Positions 36,190 to 45,648 are shown, counted from the first letter of the stretch. The stretch is DNA of 64,000 nt from Nitrincola tibetensis (GCF_003284585.1 NZ_QKRX01000002.1:392482-456481), one strand, 5' to 3'. Numbers and translations are program-made. The notes: generated from the sequence alone by a model not told the origin.

Positions 36190-36605
36190 ATCTTAGGCTC
36201 TGGCAATACAGGAGGCGTGCTATCCATGTAAGTCAGAAAATTTTCCCACAGGTCATGAGTTCGTTGTTTGGTTAGCGTTGTTCGACAAGAAATTGTTATA
36301 ACGCCTCTAATTGTTCCTTCACGCCATTGTGTGTAAACAGAATCACAATGGGACGTGTAGTAAGCCTCCCAGTCCTTTTGCGCGACTTGGATTGCCTCGA
36401 CAAGCTCGGGATCATCAGCATTGTGCTCTAGACTGGCTTGAAGATAGTGTTCCATCTCACGCTGGGCCAAATCAAGCTCAATGCTTGCGCACGCGTTTAT
36501 TTCAAGCGTTGAGATCGCATTTTCACAATCAAGTGACTCATCCGCAACGGACACAGACACGAAAAATACGGTGAGTGCTATACCGAATGACTTTTTCAAC
36601 AACAT
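36186..36605 (-). CDS. LprI-like (DUF1311) secreted protein
   Basis: A 139-residue protein with a signal peptide (cut about SVSVA) and the DUF1311/LprI cysteine pattern: DCENAISTLEINACAS and later CDSVYTQW...ISCRTTL. Members include lysozyme inhibitors. It is the first gene of the LprI-RR-HK-msrAB run and overlaps the regulator by 4 bp, so it may be a periplasmic accessory to the sensor or a regulated envelope protein. Confidence 0.75.
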   Translation of the reverse strand: MLLKKSFGIALTVFFVSVSVADESLDCENAISTLEINACASIELDLAQREMEHYLQASLEHNADDPELVEAIQVAQKDWEAYYTSHCDSVYTQWREGTIRGVITISCRTTLTKQRTHDLWENFLTYMDSTPPVLPEPKI

Positions 36606-36628
36606 CCTTGGTACACTCCTTGATGAAT

Positions 36629-36772
36629 TTATCGTTTGGCTTCACGTTCCACAAGATAACCAATACATAGCCATACTCCAAGCCAAAATATGATGGCCAT
36701 AACAATACCAAACCCAGATGGACTGGACCAACCCCAGCCATCAGAGCTTTGAAACACAGGTAGCCCAATCAA
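36629..36772 (-). CDS. 47-residue putative membrane peptide
   Basis: A TTG-initiated frame with a polar N-terminus (VFQSSDGWGWSSPSGF) and one hydrophobic helix (GIVMAIIFWLGVWLCIGYLV) ending EREAKR-stop. It fits tightly between arfB and the LprI-like gene on the same strand. There is no good ribosome-binding site, but the helix and charged end look real. Confidence 0.35.
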   Translation of the reverse strand: MIGLPVFQSSDGWGWSSPSGFGIVMAIIFWLGVWLCIGYLVEREAKR

Positions 36773-36778
36773 GTTAAA

Positions 36779-37192
36779 TCAAAAGCTGACTTTATTACGC
36801 AGTGTCTTCGTTTTACCACGCTGAGTTTTATCATCTACTCGGCGGCGCTGAGAGCCCTTGGTGGGTTTGGTTGCTCGGCGTAATTTAACCGGTTTAGTAG
36901 CCTCCTGAATCAATTCTTTTAGCCGCTGCAGAGCATCTTCCTTGTTCATTTCCAAAGTACGAAAGCGCTGAGCTTTGATCACAACCACCCCATCCTGGGT
37001 AATCCGCTGATCTGAATAGCTCAGTAACCGCTCTTTATAAATAGGCAGCAAAGACGATCGCTGAATATCAAAGCGTAAATGCACGGCAGAAGAGACCTTG
37101 TTAACATTTTGCCCACCCGCTCCTTGGGCACGAATCGCTTGGAAGTCAAATTCCCAGTCAGCTAAATGAATATTTTCAGTAATTTCGAGCAA
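36779..37192 (-). CDS. arfB: alternative ribosome-rescue factor ArfB (YaeJ)
   Basis: A 137-residue peptidyl-tRNA hydrolase that frees stalled ribosomes. The release-factor GGQ motif is in AQGAGGQNVNKVSSAVHL, and the basic C-terminal tail (KGSQRRRVDDKTQRGKTKTL) that probes the empty mRNA channel is present. Length is typical. The codons end directly before a cluster of stress-related genes on the same strand. Confidence 0.93.
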   Translation of the reverse strand: MLEITENIHLADWEFDFQAIRAQGAGGQNVNKVSSAVHLRFDIQRSSLLPIYKERLLSYSDQRITQDGVVVIKAQRFRTLEMNKEDALQRLKELIQEATKPVKLRRATKPTKGSQRRRVDDKTQRGKTKTLRNKVSF

Positions 37193-37330
37193 AAGAGCCT
37201 CTTTGTTAAGCTATTATCTGCTGATCAGTATAACCGAAATGATCGATGTAGTTGCAAGGTGAAATTTAGCTGGACTTTATTGCCAATTAAAGCGATTAAT
37301 GAAGTTCTAGACGAGCAAAAGGAAAACACC

Positions 37331-37612
37331 ATGTCTAAAATCACTCTCAGTGGTTACATTGAAGTACCCGCTGAAGACCTAGCGGCCATTTGCCTTGAGT
37401 TGCCAAACCATATTGCCTTAACTGAACAAGAAGCAGGATGCTTGCTTTTTACTATCACCCGAGATCCAGTAAACCCGCATCGCTTTGACGTATATGAAGA
37501 GTTCACCGACAAGGCCGCGTTCGAGCAACACCAAGCCAGAGTCAAGACATCCCACTGGGGCTTGGTGACAAAAAATGTCGAACGCTTCTACAACATCACG
37601 AAATCCTCTTGA
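37331..37612 (+). CDS. antibiotic-biosynthesis-monooxygenase (ABM) fold protein
   Basis: A 93-residue ferredoxin-like ABM protein. The 'GCLLFTITRDPVNPHRFDVY' to EEFTDKAAFEQHQ stretch is characteristic. Small ABM proteins act as cofactor-free oxygenases or are of unknown role. The ATG at 37331 has AAGGA upstream; a longer frame reaching 37166 would overlap arfB. Confidence 0.85.
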   Translation: MSKITLSGYIEVPAEDLAAICLELPNHIALTEQEAGCLLFTITRDPVNPHRFDVYEEFTDKAAFEQHQARVKTSHWGLVTKNVERFYNITKSS

Positions 37613-37693
37613 ACAATGCCTTAGGCTGAATAACAGTTATGTTTTTGGGCATTATTGTTCTAATCCTTAGACTGAAGCTCAAAATTGCTATGA

Positions 37694-38221
37694 TTAATCC
37701 GTTGATCTTGCCCATAAGTCGCCAAAACGATCTCGGTGACACAAGTATAAGCGAAGATCAAACTCAAGCTGGTGGTAGTCGGGCTCCATATAACAGCAGA
37801 GCTTGTAAAATGCCTTGTCATGCTCCTTCTCACGCAAATGCGCGAGTTCATGTACTAGAATCATCCGTAAAAATGGCTCCGGAACTTTACGAAATAAAGC
37901 AGAGACCCGAATCTCGTTTTTCGATTTCAGTTTAGCGCCCTGCACCCGCGATACATACGTATGTAAACCTAGCGCATTGTTAATGATGTGAATCTTGTCA
38001 TCGTAGATCACTTTGCTGATCGGCGTTGAGCTGCGCATAAACTGATTTTTAATGCCTTGGGCATAGTCGTACAAAGCCCTCTCCGACGCCAACTCATGTG
38101 CTTGCGGATACTTCTTCTGTAACCAAACACCAGATTTGTTGTTATCCAATAACGCCAGCGCCTGCTGCTGAACTTGTGGGCTGTAACAACTGAGGTAATT
38201 GAGTATTTTTGTCTGACTCAT
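37694..38221 (-). CDS. YgjP-like metallopeptidase-domain protein
   Basis: A 175-residue member of the YgjP/DUF45 (M48-like) group. The zinc motif HELAHLREKEHDKAFY gives HExxH plus a third His, with a nearby Glu. The rest is a helical N-terminal extension with no clear homology. The ATG at 38221 is preferred over an upstream GTG. Its proteolytic activity is unproven for the family. Confidence 0.8.
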   Translation of the reverse strand: MSQTKILNYLSCYSPQVQQQALALLDNNKSGVWLQKKYPQAHELASERALYDYAQGIKNQFMRSSTPISKVIYDDKIHIINNALGLHTYVSRVQGAKLKSKNEIRVSALFRKVPEPFLRMILVHELAHLREKEHDKAFYKLCCYMEPDYHQLEFDLRLYLCHRDRFGDLWARSTD

Positions 38222-38260
38222 AAAACTATGTATCACCCTACTAAAAAGGATAGGCCCTTT

Positions 38261-39235
38261 TTAATGGTTCCCTCCTCTATACTGTTTCGGGGTTACGCCA
38301 AAGTGGTTTTTGAACACTTTGCTCATGTAACCCACATCTGTCATGCCCACTTCATCTGCCAAACGAGATAAGGAGTGATGGCTATGACGTAACCGCCAAG
38401 CGAGATGTTTCAAGCGCATTTCTTGCCAGTAGGCGCGCGCCGTCAAATCAAAATGCTCCATAAACAACCGATCCAATTGTCGCCTACCCACTCCGACCTG
38501 AGCAGCTAAAGCCTCTATACTCATAGGCTCCCCAAGAAACTGCCGCATCAACGCCAACGCTCGACTCAAGCGCCGCCCTGTATCCGGTTCGGAATGCAGA
38601 GACTTAAGTCGGTGACTCGTTTCTCGTGTTTCGTCGACTAGCATATCCGCCAAACCTTTCAGGGCTTTTTCACGGCCACAGTGGCGACTTAATAGCTCAG
38701 TTGCCAGATCAATAGCAGCGGTTCCACCCGCACAGCTGATCCGCTTGCCATCCAGCAGATAGAGCTGCTCAGTACTCATTTCAATATTGGGAAACAAGAT
38801 AGCAAATTCACGTGCATGTCTCCAATGCACCGCCACTCGATGATTTTTCAAAAAACCAGCCTGAGCCAATAAAAAACAAGCATTATCAATGCTAACCAGA
38901 CTCAACCCATACTGATTGGCTTGGCGTAATATCCTACGGTAGCGAGTCGTTAACGCTGCACTCTGGCCTGCTTCTCGTGCGCCAAAGATCACCAAGTATT
39001 GATAGGCAGGCCAATCCAAATGCTCTGGAGTGGTCTGAATTTTGACCTCAACCCCACAGCTCGCAGCGACACTGGCACCCACTTCGTAGCCAAGCACCTG
39101 CCAGCGGCAATAGCGCTGCTGACTTAGGTCTTCATCATCAGCCGAAAAACGCAGCTTATCAAGAAACCCGCCGAATGGCAGCAAGGCAAAACCAGGCAGC
39201 GGTAGTAATAGAAAACCAACATCTGCTCGCTTCAT
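38261..39235 (-). CDS. GlxA-type AraC regulator with DJ-1/PfpI domain
   Basis: A 324-residue regulator. The N-terminal 190 residues form a DJ-1/PfpI glutamine-amidotransferase-like sensor with VSIDNACFLLAQAG around the nucleophile-elbow cysteine. The C-terminal AraC-type helix-turn-helix ends in 'GYMSKVFKNHFGVTPKQY'. This architecture is used by GlxA/CdhR/GbdR regulators of amino-acid and betaine metabolism. It is divergent from a LysE exporter gene, its likely target. Confidence 0.9.
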   Translation of the reverse strand: MKRADVGFLLLPLPGFALLPFGGFLDKLRFSADDEDLSQQRYCRWQVLGYEVGASVAASCGVEVKIQTTPEHLDWPAYQYLVIFGAREAGQSAALTTRYRRILRQANQYGLSLVSIDNACFLLAQAGFLKNHRVAVHWRHAREFAILFPNIEMSTEQLYLLDGKRISCAGGTAAIDLATELLSRHCGREKALKGLADMLVDETRETSHRLKSLHSEPDTGRRLSRALALMRQFLGEPMSIEALAAQVGVGRRQLDRLFMEHFDLTARAYWQEMRLKHLAWRLRHSHHSLSRLADEVGMTDVGYMSKVFKNHFGVTPKQYRGGNH

Positions 39236-39249
39236 GCAGCATCCTGTCT

Positions 39250-39279
39250 AATATTTACCAAATAATGTCCAATATTTAC
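39250..39279. promoter_or_regulatory. direct-repeat operator upstream of the LysE exporter
   Basis: AATATTTAC occurs at 39250-39258 and 39271-39279, exactly 21 bp apart (two helical turns), in the short region between the GlxA-type regulator and lysE. Such paired direct half-sites are typical targets of AraC-family activators. Confidence 0.5.
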
Positions 39280-39347
39280 ACATATAAAGCCGAATGTCGC
39301 CTGCATACTGAGCACATTGTTAATGTTATCTTGCTAAGGAGTTTTGT

Positions 39348-39956
39348 ATGACACTGGAAACCTGGTTGATCTATCTTGTCGCCACACTGGGACTATCTTT
39401 GACCCCAGGACCCAACAGCTTGCTGGCACTAACACATGGCGCAATCCATGGACCTACACGCACGCTGAAAACCATTGCAGGTGGAGCTGTTGGCTTTGCA
39501 TGCGTCATCGCCCTCTCGATGTTTGGCATCGCTTCTTTGCTCACTCTGGCTGAGGAGTTGCTGTTGGTAATGAAAATTATAGGAGGGATATATCTAGTGT
39601 GGTTGGGTATTCAAGTCTGGCGCTCACCTGCTCCAGGGCGGTCCGACATGACCAACGACGGTGTCTGCGGTTGGCATATGGCACGCCAAGGTTTTTTGGC
39701 AGCCCTCTCAAACCCTAAGGTAATCCTATTCTTTGGTGCGTTTCTCCCACAGTTCATCAACCCTAGTAATGACCTTTGGATACAGTTCTTAATTATGATG
39801 CTCACGTTTGTGCTAATTGAATGCCTTGTCGAACTGTTTATTGCCGGATTCGCCAAAAGCGTTTCCAACTGGCTAGGACGCTGTGGCAAAGGATTCAATC
39901 GAGTGTGTGGCAGTTTGTTCGTGTTGATTGGTGTAGGGCTTCCGCTGAGTAACTAA
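39348..39956 (+). CDS. LysE/RhtB-family exporter
   Basis: A 202-residue membrane protein of the RhtB group with TPGPNSLLALTHG at the N-terminus, six hydrophobic helices, and ALSNPKVILFFGAFLPQFI. It should export an amino acid or related compound. AAGGAG precedes the ATG by a normal distance. The divergent GlxA-type regulator and the direct repeats between them suggest inducible control. Confidence 0.9.
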   Translation: MTLETWLIYLVATLGLSLTPGPNSLLALTHGAIHGPTRTLKTIAGGAVGFACVIALSMFGIASLLTLAEELLLVMKIIGGIYLVWLGIQVWRSPAPGRSDMTNDGVCGWHMARQGFLAALSNPKVILFFGAFLPQFINPSNDLWIQFLIMMLTFVLIECLVELFIAGFAKSVSNWLGRCGKGFNRVCGSLFVLIGVGLPLSN

Positions 39957-39979
39957 AGCCCTTGTAAAGCTATCGAGCT

Positions 39980-40198
39980 CTACGCAGCAATACACACTTC
40001 ATTACGACCGCCATTCTTGGCCCGGTAAAGTGCTAGATCAGCGGCAAAAATTAGCTCCTCCACAGACCCAGTGATATCAGGATAGGCCACAACACCCACG
40101 CTGATGGTAATCGTGCCTAAGTTACATCCGGCATCAGCCCAGCACTCCGATTCGATATAGCAACGAAGTCGTTCTGATATTTCGTTACAAACATCATC
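39980..40198 (-). pseudogene. C-terminal remnant of a GGDEF diguanylate cyclase gene
   Basis: A start-less minus-strand frame reads LGTITISVGVVAYPD, then EELIFAADLALYRAKNGGRN and a stop. This is the end of a GGDEF domain after the catalytic loop. A TGA closes the frame upstream (40199-40201). The remaining 180 bp up to rlmF show no GGDEF motif, so the gene is a fragment. Confidence 0.7.
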
Positions 40199-40377
40199 TC
40201 AGGAACCTGCGCAAGCAATTCGAGTATAAACAGCCGTTAAGATTAATCAAACCACCAATGTGATTGGGTCATCCCGTAAATGGATGACAGTAATTATGCG
40301 AACAAAACTCAATTTAAAATAGCCGCTACTTAGCAAAATCCGTTAAAATACGCCCTTTTGTAAAGAACTATTTCTTA

Positions 40378-41352
40378 ATGGCCAAATCAGGTTCCGCGAC
40401 AACATCAAGTGCCCCGCAATTACATCCGCGTAATCTGCATCAAGGCCGTTACAACCTGCAAGCACTTACGAGCAGCCACCCAGCCCTTGCCTCATTTATA
40501 CGCGACAACCCCAAGGGCGATGCAACTATTGATTTTACGGATGACAAAGCCGTGCTCTGTTTAAATGCAGCACTGTTGGCGCATTACTATCAGATTAAAT
40601 ATTGGCAGATACCCGATGGCTATCTTTGTCCCCCCATCCCAGGGCGGGTCGACTATATCCATTATGCGGCAGACTTACTGGCGACCTTCAATCAACAGAC
40701 GCCTCCGCAAGGGCGACGTGTTAAAGTTCTGGATATAGGTTGTGGCGCAAACTGTATCTATCCCATCATTGGGGCACGCTCTTACGGCTGGCAGTTCGTC
40801 GGCACCGATATAGATGTTATCGCCACGCGCTCAGCACAATTAATTGTTCAATCAAATGCTTCGATCAGCAAGCTTATTAAAATCCGTTTGAACTCTTCAG
40901 CTGACGATATTTTTACCAATATAATTCAACCTTCAGATCGGTTTAGCCTGACCCTTTGCAACCCTCCTTTTCATGCATCACAACAAGAGGCCGAATCAGG
41001 AAGTCAGCGAAAATGGCGGAATCTAAACAAAAAACCAAATGACACACCAAAAACCCATCTTAACTTTGGTGGCCAAGCATCTGAGCTGTGGTGTGAAGGT
41101 GGCGAGCTGGCATTCTTAACGCGCATGATCCAACAAAGTGTGGCTTTCGAATCACAGGTGTGCTGGTTTACCAGCCTTGTCTCTAAAGATAAGAATGTCC
41201 ACCTGTTAAAAAAACAGCTACAACGTATAGGTGCAGTTCAAATAAAGGTTATTTCAATGTCTCAGGGGCAAAAAACCAGCCGACTATTAGCTTGGAGCTT
41301 CATGAATAACAAAGCACAAGAAGAATGGGCCCTAACACATTGGAAAGGTTAA
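40378..41352 (+). CDS. rlmF: 23S rRNA (adenine1618-N6)-methyltransferase RlmF
   Basis: A 324-residue SAM-dependent enzyme that methylates A1618 of 23S rRNA. Markers: LHPRNLHQGRYNLQAL near the N-terminus, the SAM motif VLDIGCGANCIYPIIG, and the catalytic NPPFHAS (motif IV). The C-terminal 'SRLLAWSFM' is also standard. The ATG at 40378 directly follows the intergenic region. It begins a housekeeping block of same-strand genes. Confidence 0.93.
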   Translation: MAKSGSATTSSAPQLHPRNLHQGRYNLQALTSSHPALASFIRDNPKGDATIDFTDDKAVLCLNAALLAHYYQIKYWQIPDGYLCPPIPGRVDYIHYAADLLATFNQQTPPQGRRVKVLDIGCGANCIYPIIGARSYGWQFVGTDIDVIATRSAQLIVQSNASISKLIKIRLNSSADDIFTNIIQPSDRFSLTLCNPPFHASQQEAESGSQRKWRNLNKKPNDTPKTHLNFGGQASELWCEGGELAFLTRMIQQSVAFESQVCWFTSLVSKDKNVHLLKKQLQRIGAVQIKVISMSQGQKTSRLLAWSFMNNKAQEEWALTHWKG

Positions 41353-41393
41353 ATAAAATATTTATTTTATTACGCAGTTATTGGAGTTAAAGC

Positions 41394-42032
41394 ATGGACA
41401 TCGGTGATCTAAGAAACGAATACTGCCGCGCAGGACTAACTCGGGAAAGCCTTGCTTTAGACCCGTTTACTCAGTTTGAACAATGGTTTATGCAAGCCAA
41501 TGAGGCCAAAATACACGAAGTTAACGCCATGCAACTTGCAACCGTATCGGCTGAGGGCAAACCCAGTTTACGTACGGTGCTGCTCAAGTCATTTGATGAG
41601 AAGGGCTTTGTCTTTTTTACCAACTACCAAAGTCAAAAGGCTCAACAGATAGATGCAAACCCAGAAGTAACAACACTCTTTTTCTGGAAAGAACTTGAGC
41701 GTCAAATAGAAATCAGCGGTCGAGCCGAAAAAATCTCAACGTTAGAATCGCTGAAATACTTTACCAGTCGTCCACGCGGGAGTCAGCTTGGCGCTTGGGT
41801 ATCGGCTCAAAGCTCTATCATCACCTCACGCAGCCTTTTAGAAATAAAACTGGATGAAATGAAGCGCAAGTTCAGTGCAGGACAGATTCCCTTACCCGAT
41901 TTTTGGGGTGGGTATCGCATTGTGCCGCATACCGTTGAATTTTGGCAGGGACGACCAGATCGATTGCACGACCGCTTTGAATATCGCCGAACAGGCCCTG
42001 AAGAGTGGCAAATAGAACGTTTAGCCCCTTAA
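41394..42032 (+). CDS. pdxH: pyridoxamine 5'-phosphate oxidase
   Basis: A 212-residue FMN enzyme making pyridoxal 5'-phosphate (vitamin B6 salvage/synthesis). The signature [20 protein letters not shown], the FMN-binding '[13 protein letters not shown]', and C-terminal '[17 protein letters not shown]' are all present. Length and start ([10 protein letters not shown]) match the family. It lies between rlmF and earP. Confidence 0.95.
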   Translation: MDIGDLRNEYCRAGLTRESLALDPFTQFEQWFMQANEAKIHEVNAMQLATVSAEGKPSLRTVLLKSFDEKGFVFFTNYQSQKAQQIDANPEVTTLFFWKELERQIEISGRAEKISTLESLKYFTSRPRGSQLGAWVSAQSSIITSRSLLEIKLDEMKRKFSAGQIPLPDFWGGYRIVPHTVEFWQGRPDRLHDRFEYRRTGPEEWQIERLAP

Positions 42033-42048
42033 AGTTAGCCATAATGGC

Positions 42049-43218
42049 ATGGTAAACATGAACAATCAGCCGAGCACCGAGCATTGGGACATCTTCTGTC
42101 GAGTCATCGATAATTTCGGTGATATTGGCGTGTGCTGGCGCTTTGCACGCCAACTCTCGGCAGAGCACGGACTCTGTGTTCGTCTCTGGCTAGACGATCT
42201 AAGCGCACTGAAAAAAATCTGGCCAGATGCCTGCTTAGATGCTGAACAGTATCTTGCAGGTGTATACGTACACGCATGGCCTGATACCTTTCCATTGATT
42301 AGTGTCGATGATGTCGCAGACGTGGTTGTCGAAGCCTTTGCCTGCGACATCCCCGATAGCTATGTCATGGCCATGAGCCAGCGGCCTTCTCCTCCTCGGT
42401 GGTTTAATCTTGAATATCTAAGTGCTGAAGATTGGACTCAGGACTATCACGCTCTGAACTCCATGCATCCAAAGTTTACGCTCAACAAAACATTCTTTTT
42501 TCCGGGGTTTAACCAAAATACGGGTGGGCTTCTGCGAGAAAAAGACCTCCTGTTCAAGCGTGATCAATTTCAATCAAACGCAGACATACGCACGCGCACG
42601 CTGAACCACTTCGGTATCGAGCCTCAAGCAAACAGCTTGGTTGTTTCGTTGTTTTCATACGAGAACGAAGCCTTATATGACCTTCTTGATTCAATGAAAC
42701 AGAGTGATCGCGTGGTTCACTGCCTAATACCCGATGGCAAAATACGCCCACAGGTTGAGTACTGGTTGAACCTCGATGAAATGCATGAAGGTGAACTCTA
42801 CACATCGGGCCAACTTCACCTTCAACGACTACCCTTCTTGCAACAAGATATCTACGACACACTGTTGTTTTGTTGCGATATTAATTTTGTTCGTGGTGAG
42901 GATTCATTTGTTCGCGCACAATGGGCCGCTCGCCCTTTTATATGGCATATCTACCCTCAGCAGGAGAATGCGCATTTGGAAAAACTGGAGGCATTTCTTA
43001 ACCTCTACACAAAAAGCCTAAAAGACAATGAAAAACAAACTATTAGATCTATTTTTTTAGCTTGGAATCAAAACTTAGGTGCTTCTCATTTATGGCAAGA
43101 AATACTAGACTTACTGCCTATCTGGAAAGAACATTCACAAACTTGGTGCCAACAACTCAGCTCACAACCTGACTTAGTTGAAAATTTGGTGCATTTTTCT
43201 AGAAAACCGCTATATTAA
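42049..43218 (+). CDS. earP: EF-P arginine rhamnosyltransferase EarP
   Basis: A 389-residue glycosyltransferase (GT104) that adds rhamnose from dTDP-rhamnose to Arg32 of EF-P, enabling EF-P to relieve ribosome stalling at polyproline. The N-terminal DIFCRVIDNFGDIGVCWRFA and later 'FVRGEDSFVRAQWAARPFIW' are hallmarks of EarP, the latter with the substrate-binding acidic residues. A second ATG 9 bp inside is an alternative start. Its partner efp follows 34 bp downstream. Confidence 0.95.
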   Translation: MVNMNNQPSTEHWDIFCRVIDNFGDIGVCWRFARQLSAEHGLCVRLWLDDLSALKKIWPDACLDAEQYLAGVYVHAWPDTFPLISVDDVADVVVEAFACDIPDSYVMAMSQRPSPPRWFNLEYLSAEDWTQDYHALNSMHPKFTLNKTFFFPGFNQNTGGLLREKDLLFKRDQFQSNADIRTRTLNHFGIEPQANSLVVSLFSYENEALYDLLDSMKQSDRVVHCLIPDGKIRPQVEYWLNLDEMHEGELYTSGQLHLQRLPFLQQDIYDTLLFCCDINFVRGEDSFVRAQWAARPFIWHIYPQQENAHLEKLEAFLNLYTKSLKDNEKQTIRSIFLAWNQNLGASHLWQEILDLLPIWKEHSQTWCQQLSSQPDLVENLVHFSRKPLY

Positions 43219-43252
43219 CCCGCAATTTTATCCATTACGTTGAGAGTCAACC

Positions 43253-43819
43253 ATGAAAACAGCTCAAGAACTGCGCGCTGGAAACGTCATCAGCATCAGC
43301 GGCTCACCCTGGGTCATCCTAAAAGCCGAATTCAGTAAATCTGGCCGCAACTCAGCAGTTGTTAAAATGAAGCTGAAAAACCTACTGTCCGGCATTGCGA
43401 CAGAGTCTGTGTACAAAGCGGATGAGAAGTTTGATGACATTATTCTTGAGCGCAAGGAAGTCACCTACTCTTACTTTGCAGACCCTCGTTATGTCTTCAT
43501 GGACACAAACTACGAACAGTACGAAATCGATAAAGAAGATCTAGAAGGCGTGATGGATTACATCATCGACGGCATGGAAGATGTCTGCGAAGCCGTTTTC
43601 TATGAAGGCAAAGTCATCTCTGTGACCCTGCCCAACACGATTGTTCGTGAAATCGTCTACACTGAGCCTGCCGTTCGTGGTGACACATCAGGCAAAGTCA
43701 TGAAAACTGCAAAACTTGCCAACGGCACTGAGATTCAGGTGTCTGCGTTCTGCGAAATCGGCGACTCTGTCTCTATTGATACTCGTACTGGCGAATATAA
43801 GTCACGCGTCAAAGCATAA
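43253..43819 (+). CDS. efp: translation elongation factor P (Arg32 type)
   Basis: A 188-residue EF-P with its three beta-barrel domains. The loop that enters the ribosomal P-site reads KSGRNSAV with Arg32 at the modified position, which is the arginine-rhamnosylated type rather than the lysine type. Adjacent earP supplies that modification. The C-terminal '[17 protein letters not shown]' is typical. Confidence 0.97.
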   Translation: MKTAQELRAGNVISISGSPWVILKAEFSKSGRNSAVVKMKLKNLLSGIATESVYKADEKFDDIILERKEVTYSYFADPRYVFMDTNYEQYEIDKEDLEGVMDYIIDGMEDVCEAVFYEGKVISVTLPNTIVREIVYTEPAVRGDTSGKVMKTAKLANGTEIQVSAFCEIGDSVSIDTRTGEYKSRVKA

Positions 43820-43834
43820 CGGCCCTCTGTGTCA

Positions 43835-43875
43835 ATTTGCCCAAGGAACAAAGCATGCACTTCCCTTGGGCAAAT
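43835..43875. repeat. 12-bp inverted repeat downstream of efp
   Basis: ATTTGCCCAAGG (43835-43846) and CCTTGGGCAAAT (43864-43875) are exact reverse complements with a 17-base loop. It begins 15 bp after efp and may serve as its terminator, though no T-run follows. The remaining 250 bp to the next gene show no further feature. Confidence 0.5.
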
Positions 43876-44128
43876 ACTCACCGCATCACCGGATAAAGAC
43901 CAAACTCAAGCGCTCAATTAAAGTATTTGACGTAGATTTATCCGGCATTTAATGCGTAGCATCAACAATCCCCCTTCGATTACATGAAAGTTCGCTTAAT
44001 TATGCTAAACTGTCATCTTAGTATTTTATTATCCCCATGATGCTGTGCAACTCTTAAATCGCCTTCAAGAGGTCTATTGCGAGAGAACAGTACTTCGCTT
44101 TTATAGTCCTTGATTGAGAGACACTCCA

Positions 44129-44890
44129 ATGCAAAACCTTACCCAAGATGGTCAACAGTTCGTTAACAACCTTTGTGCCAAATATAACCTGAGTTACGAT
44201 GCGGTCATGCACATGCTAAACGCCGTCAACAACGGATATGGCACCCAAGCCCAATTCAACTGCCAAGAGCTTGGTGGTCCTGGTCAATGGATGCAAGGTG
44301 GCATGACAATGGTGGGGGATATGTTTAATCACAACTTAAAAATGATAGTAGACAATCTGTGTAGTGAGCTTGCGAACGGCCTTGCCAGCCTACAAGTATT
44401 TGCACCTCTACCCAAGGGCACTCCAGGAAGCAATCAATGGTGGCCAGGCGACTTAGGTCAACCCTTTAGCAGTGGCGCTCAAAACAATATTCGTTATGCT
44501 GTTTTCCCTAACCGCTTAGCCGTTGAACTGAATGGCCAAGTCACCGTTTACGACACCTTAAATCACAATATTGGTGGGGTAAGCCAGCAACAGGGTAACG
44601 ATACATCGCTCACCTTTAGCAGCCAGTACGGCACGCTTGCAGTCAGCCAGCTACCGATTGTGTCAGGTACAGGATTAGAGCCTGCACCACAACGGAATTT
44701 TGCCGAGCCTGCGCAAAACACCCAGCAAAATGACACTCCCCGTAATTACAACGCACGCGACAACTCGTCCTTCTCTTCGGTGGACGACATTCTGCAACTG
44801 ATTGAAAAGCTGGCTAAGCTGAGAGATGCAGGTGCCATTTCAGAAGATGAATACTATGCTAAGAAAACAGAATTGCTGAATCGAATCTAG
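44129..44890 (+). CDS. uncharacterised protein with C-terminal SHOCT domain
   Basis: A 253-residue protein. The first 80 residues are helical and polar, the middle (about 115-185) forms beta-rich sequence rich in Asn/Gln, and the last 30 residues (ILQLIEKLAKLRDAGAISED then EYYAKKTELLNRI) are a SHOCT oligomerisation domain. No signal peptide is seen. ATG at 44129 is used rather than an upstream TTG. The function is unknown. Confidence 0.8.
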   Translation: MQNLTQDGQQFVNNLCAKYNLSYDAVMHMLNAVNNGYGTQAQFNCQELGGPGQWMQGGMTMVGDMFNHNLKMIVDNLCSELANGLASLQVFAPLPKGTPGSNQWWPGDLGQPFSSGAQNNIRYAVFPNRLAVELNGQVTVYDTLNHNIGGVSQQQGNDTSLTFSSQYGTLAVSQLPIVSGTGLEPAPQRNFAEPAQNTQQNDTPRNYNARDNSSFSSVDDILQLIEKLAKLRDAGAISEDEYYAKKTELLNRI

Positions 44891-44896
44891 ATGATA

Positions 44897-44927
44897 GGCC
44901 TTGTCTGCGCAAAGCAAAGACAAGGCC
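44897..44927. terminator. hairpin between convergent genes
   Basis: GGCCTTGTCT (44897-44906) and AGACAAGGCC (44918-44927) form a perfect 10-bp stem directly after the SHOCT gene, facing the convergent cytochrome b gene. Confidence 0.6.
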
Positions 44928-44988
44928 ATCCAAATACCAGACTGCTGGATATCCCTCGGGGATACAAACAGCTGTTATCCAATCCAGC

Positions 44989-45648
44989 CTAGCTGTGCTT
45001 CTTTATTGCAACATTATTGCTAAGCTCATCATCCGGCTCAACTCCTGGAGACTCATCCGCATGTGGATCCTCCCAACCCGTTATCATGGTTTTGATGTGG
45101 GCTACCGGCGTATGGCCTACGGTTGCAAGATACACATGCAGCAATAAAAAACACAGCATCATAAAAGCACCAAGCGTATGTAAGGAGGCGACTTGCTTAA
45201 GAGCCAGAGGTACATAGTCAGCCATACTCCCCCAGAACAAATAGACCAAACCAGAGACCCAAAGCAGCGGATTAATCACCAACTTCACACCCAAATATGC
45301 AATGCGCTGAAGTGGATTATGCTTACGGTCGGGTGTTTTATGATAGGGATGAGGCTCTTTTTTGAACATGCCATACGCATAGTAACGCGCCATCTCTATA
45401 AGCTTCTCATGCGTCGGCACATAGTGCTTCCACTGCCCCGTAGTAAAGTGCCAAAAAATTGCAAATATCCATAGGGTAATTAACAACCAGGCAGCAATTT
45501 CATGCACCTCAACGGCTGTTTTAAAACCAATGACTGCATGAGTGCCATGAATGGCGAACCCACTAAATAACAGCGTAAGCACCAAGCCAGCCTGACACCA
45601 ATGCCAAAAGCGCTCAAAACGCGTATACAAATAAATACGTTGATTCAT
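44989..45648 (-). CDS. cytochrome b561-domain membrane subunit
   Basis: A 219-residue di-haem type cytochrome b with four membrane helices and conserved histidines in WHWCQAGL, AVEVHEIAAW, and LHTLGAFMMLCFLLLHVYLA. It should take electrons from the quinol pool and pass them to the octahaem cytochrome encoded directly upstream in the same operon; only one base separates the genes. The C-terminal tail is acidic and soluble. Confidence 0.88.
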   Translation of the reverse strand: MNQRIYLYTRFERFWHWCQAGLVLTLLFSGFAIHGTHAVIGFKTAVEVHEIAAWLLITLWIFAIFWHFTTGQWKHYVPTHEKLIEMARYYAYGMFKKEPHPYHKTPDRKHNPLQRIAYLGVKLVINPLLWVSGLVYLFWGSMADYVPLALKQVASLHTLGAFMMLCFLLLHVYLATVGHTPVAHIKTMITGWEDPHADESPGVEPDDELSNNVAIKKHS

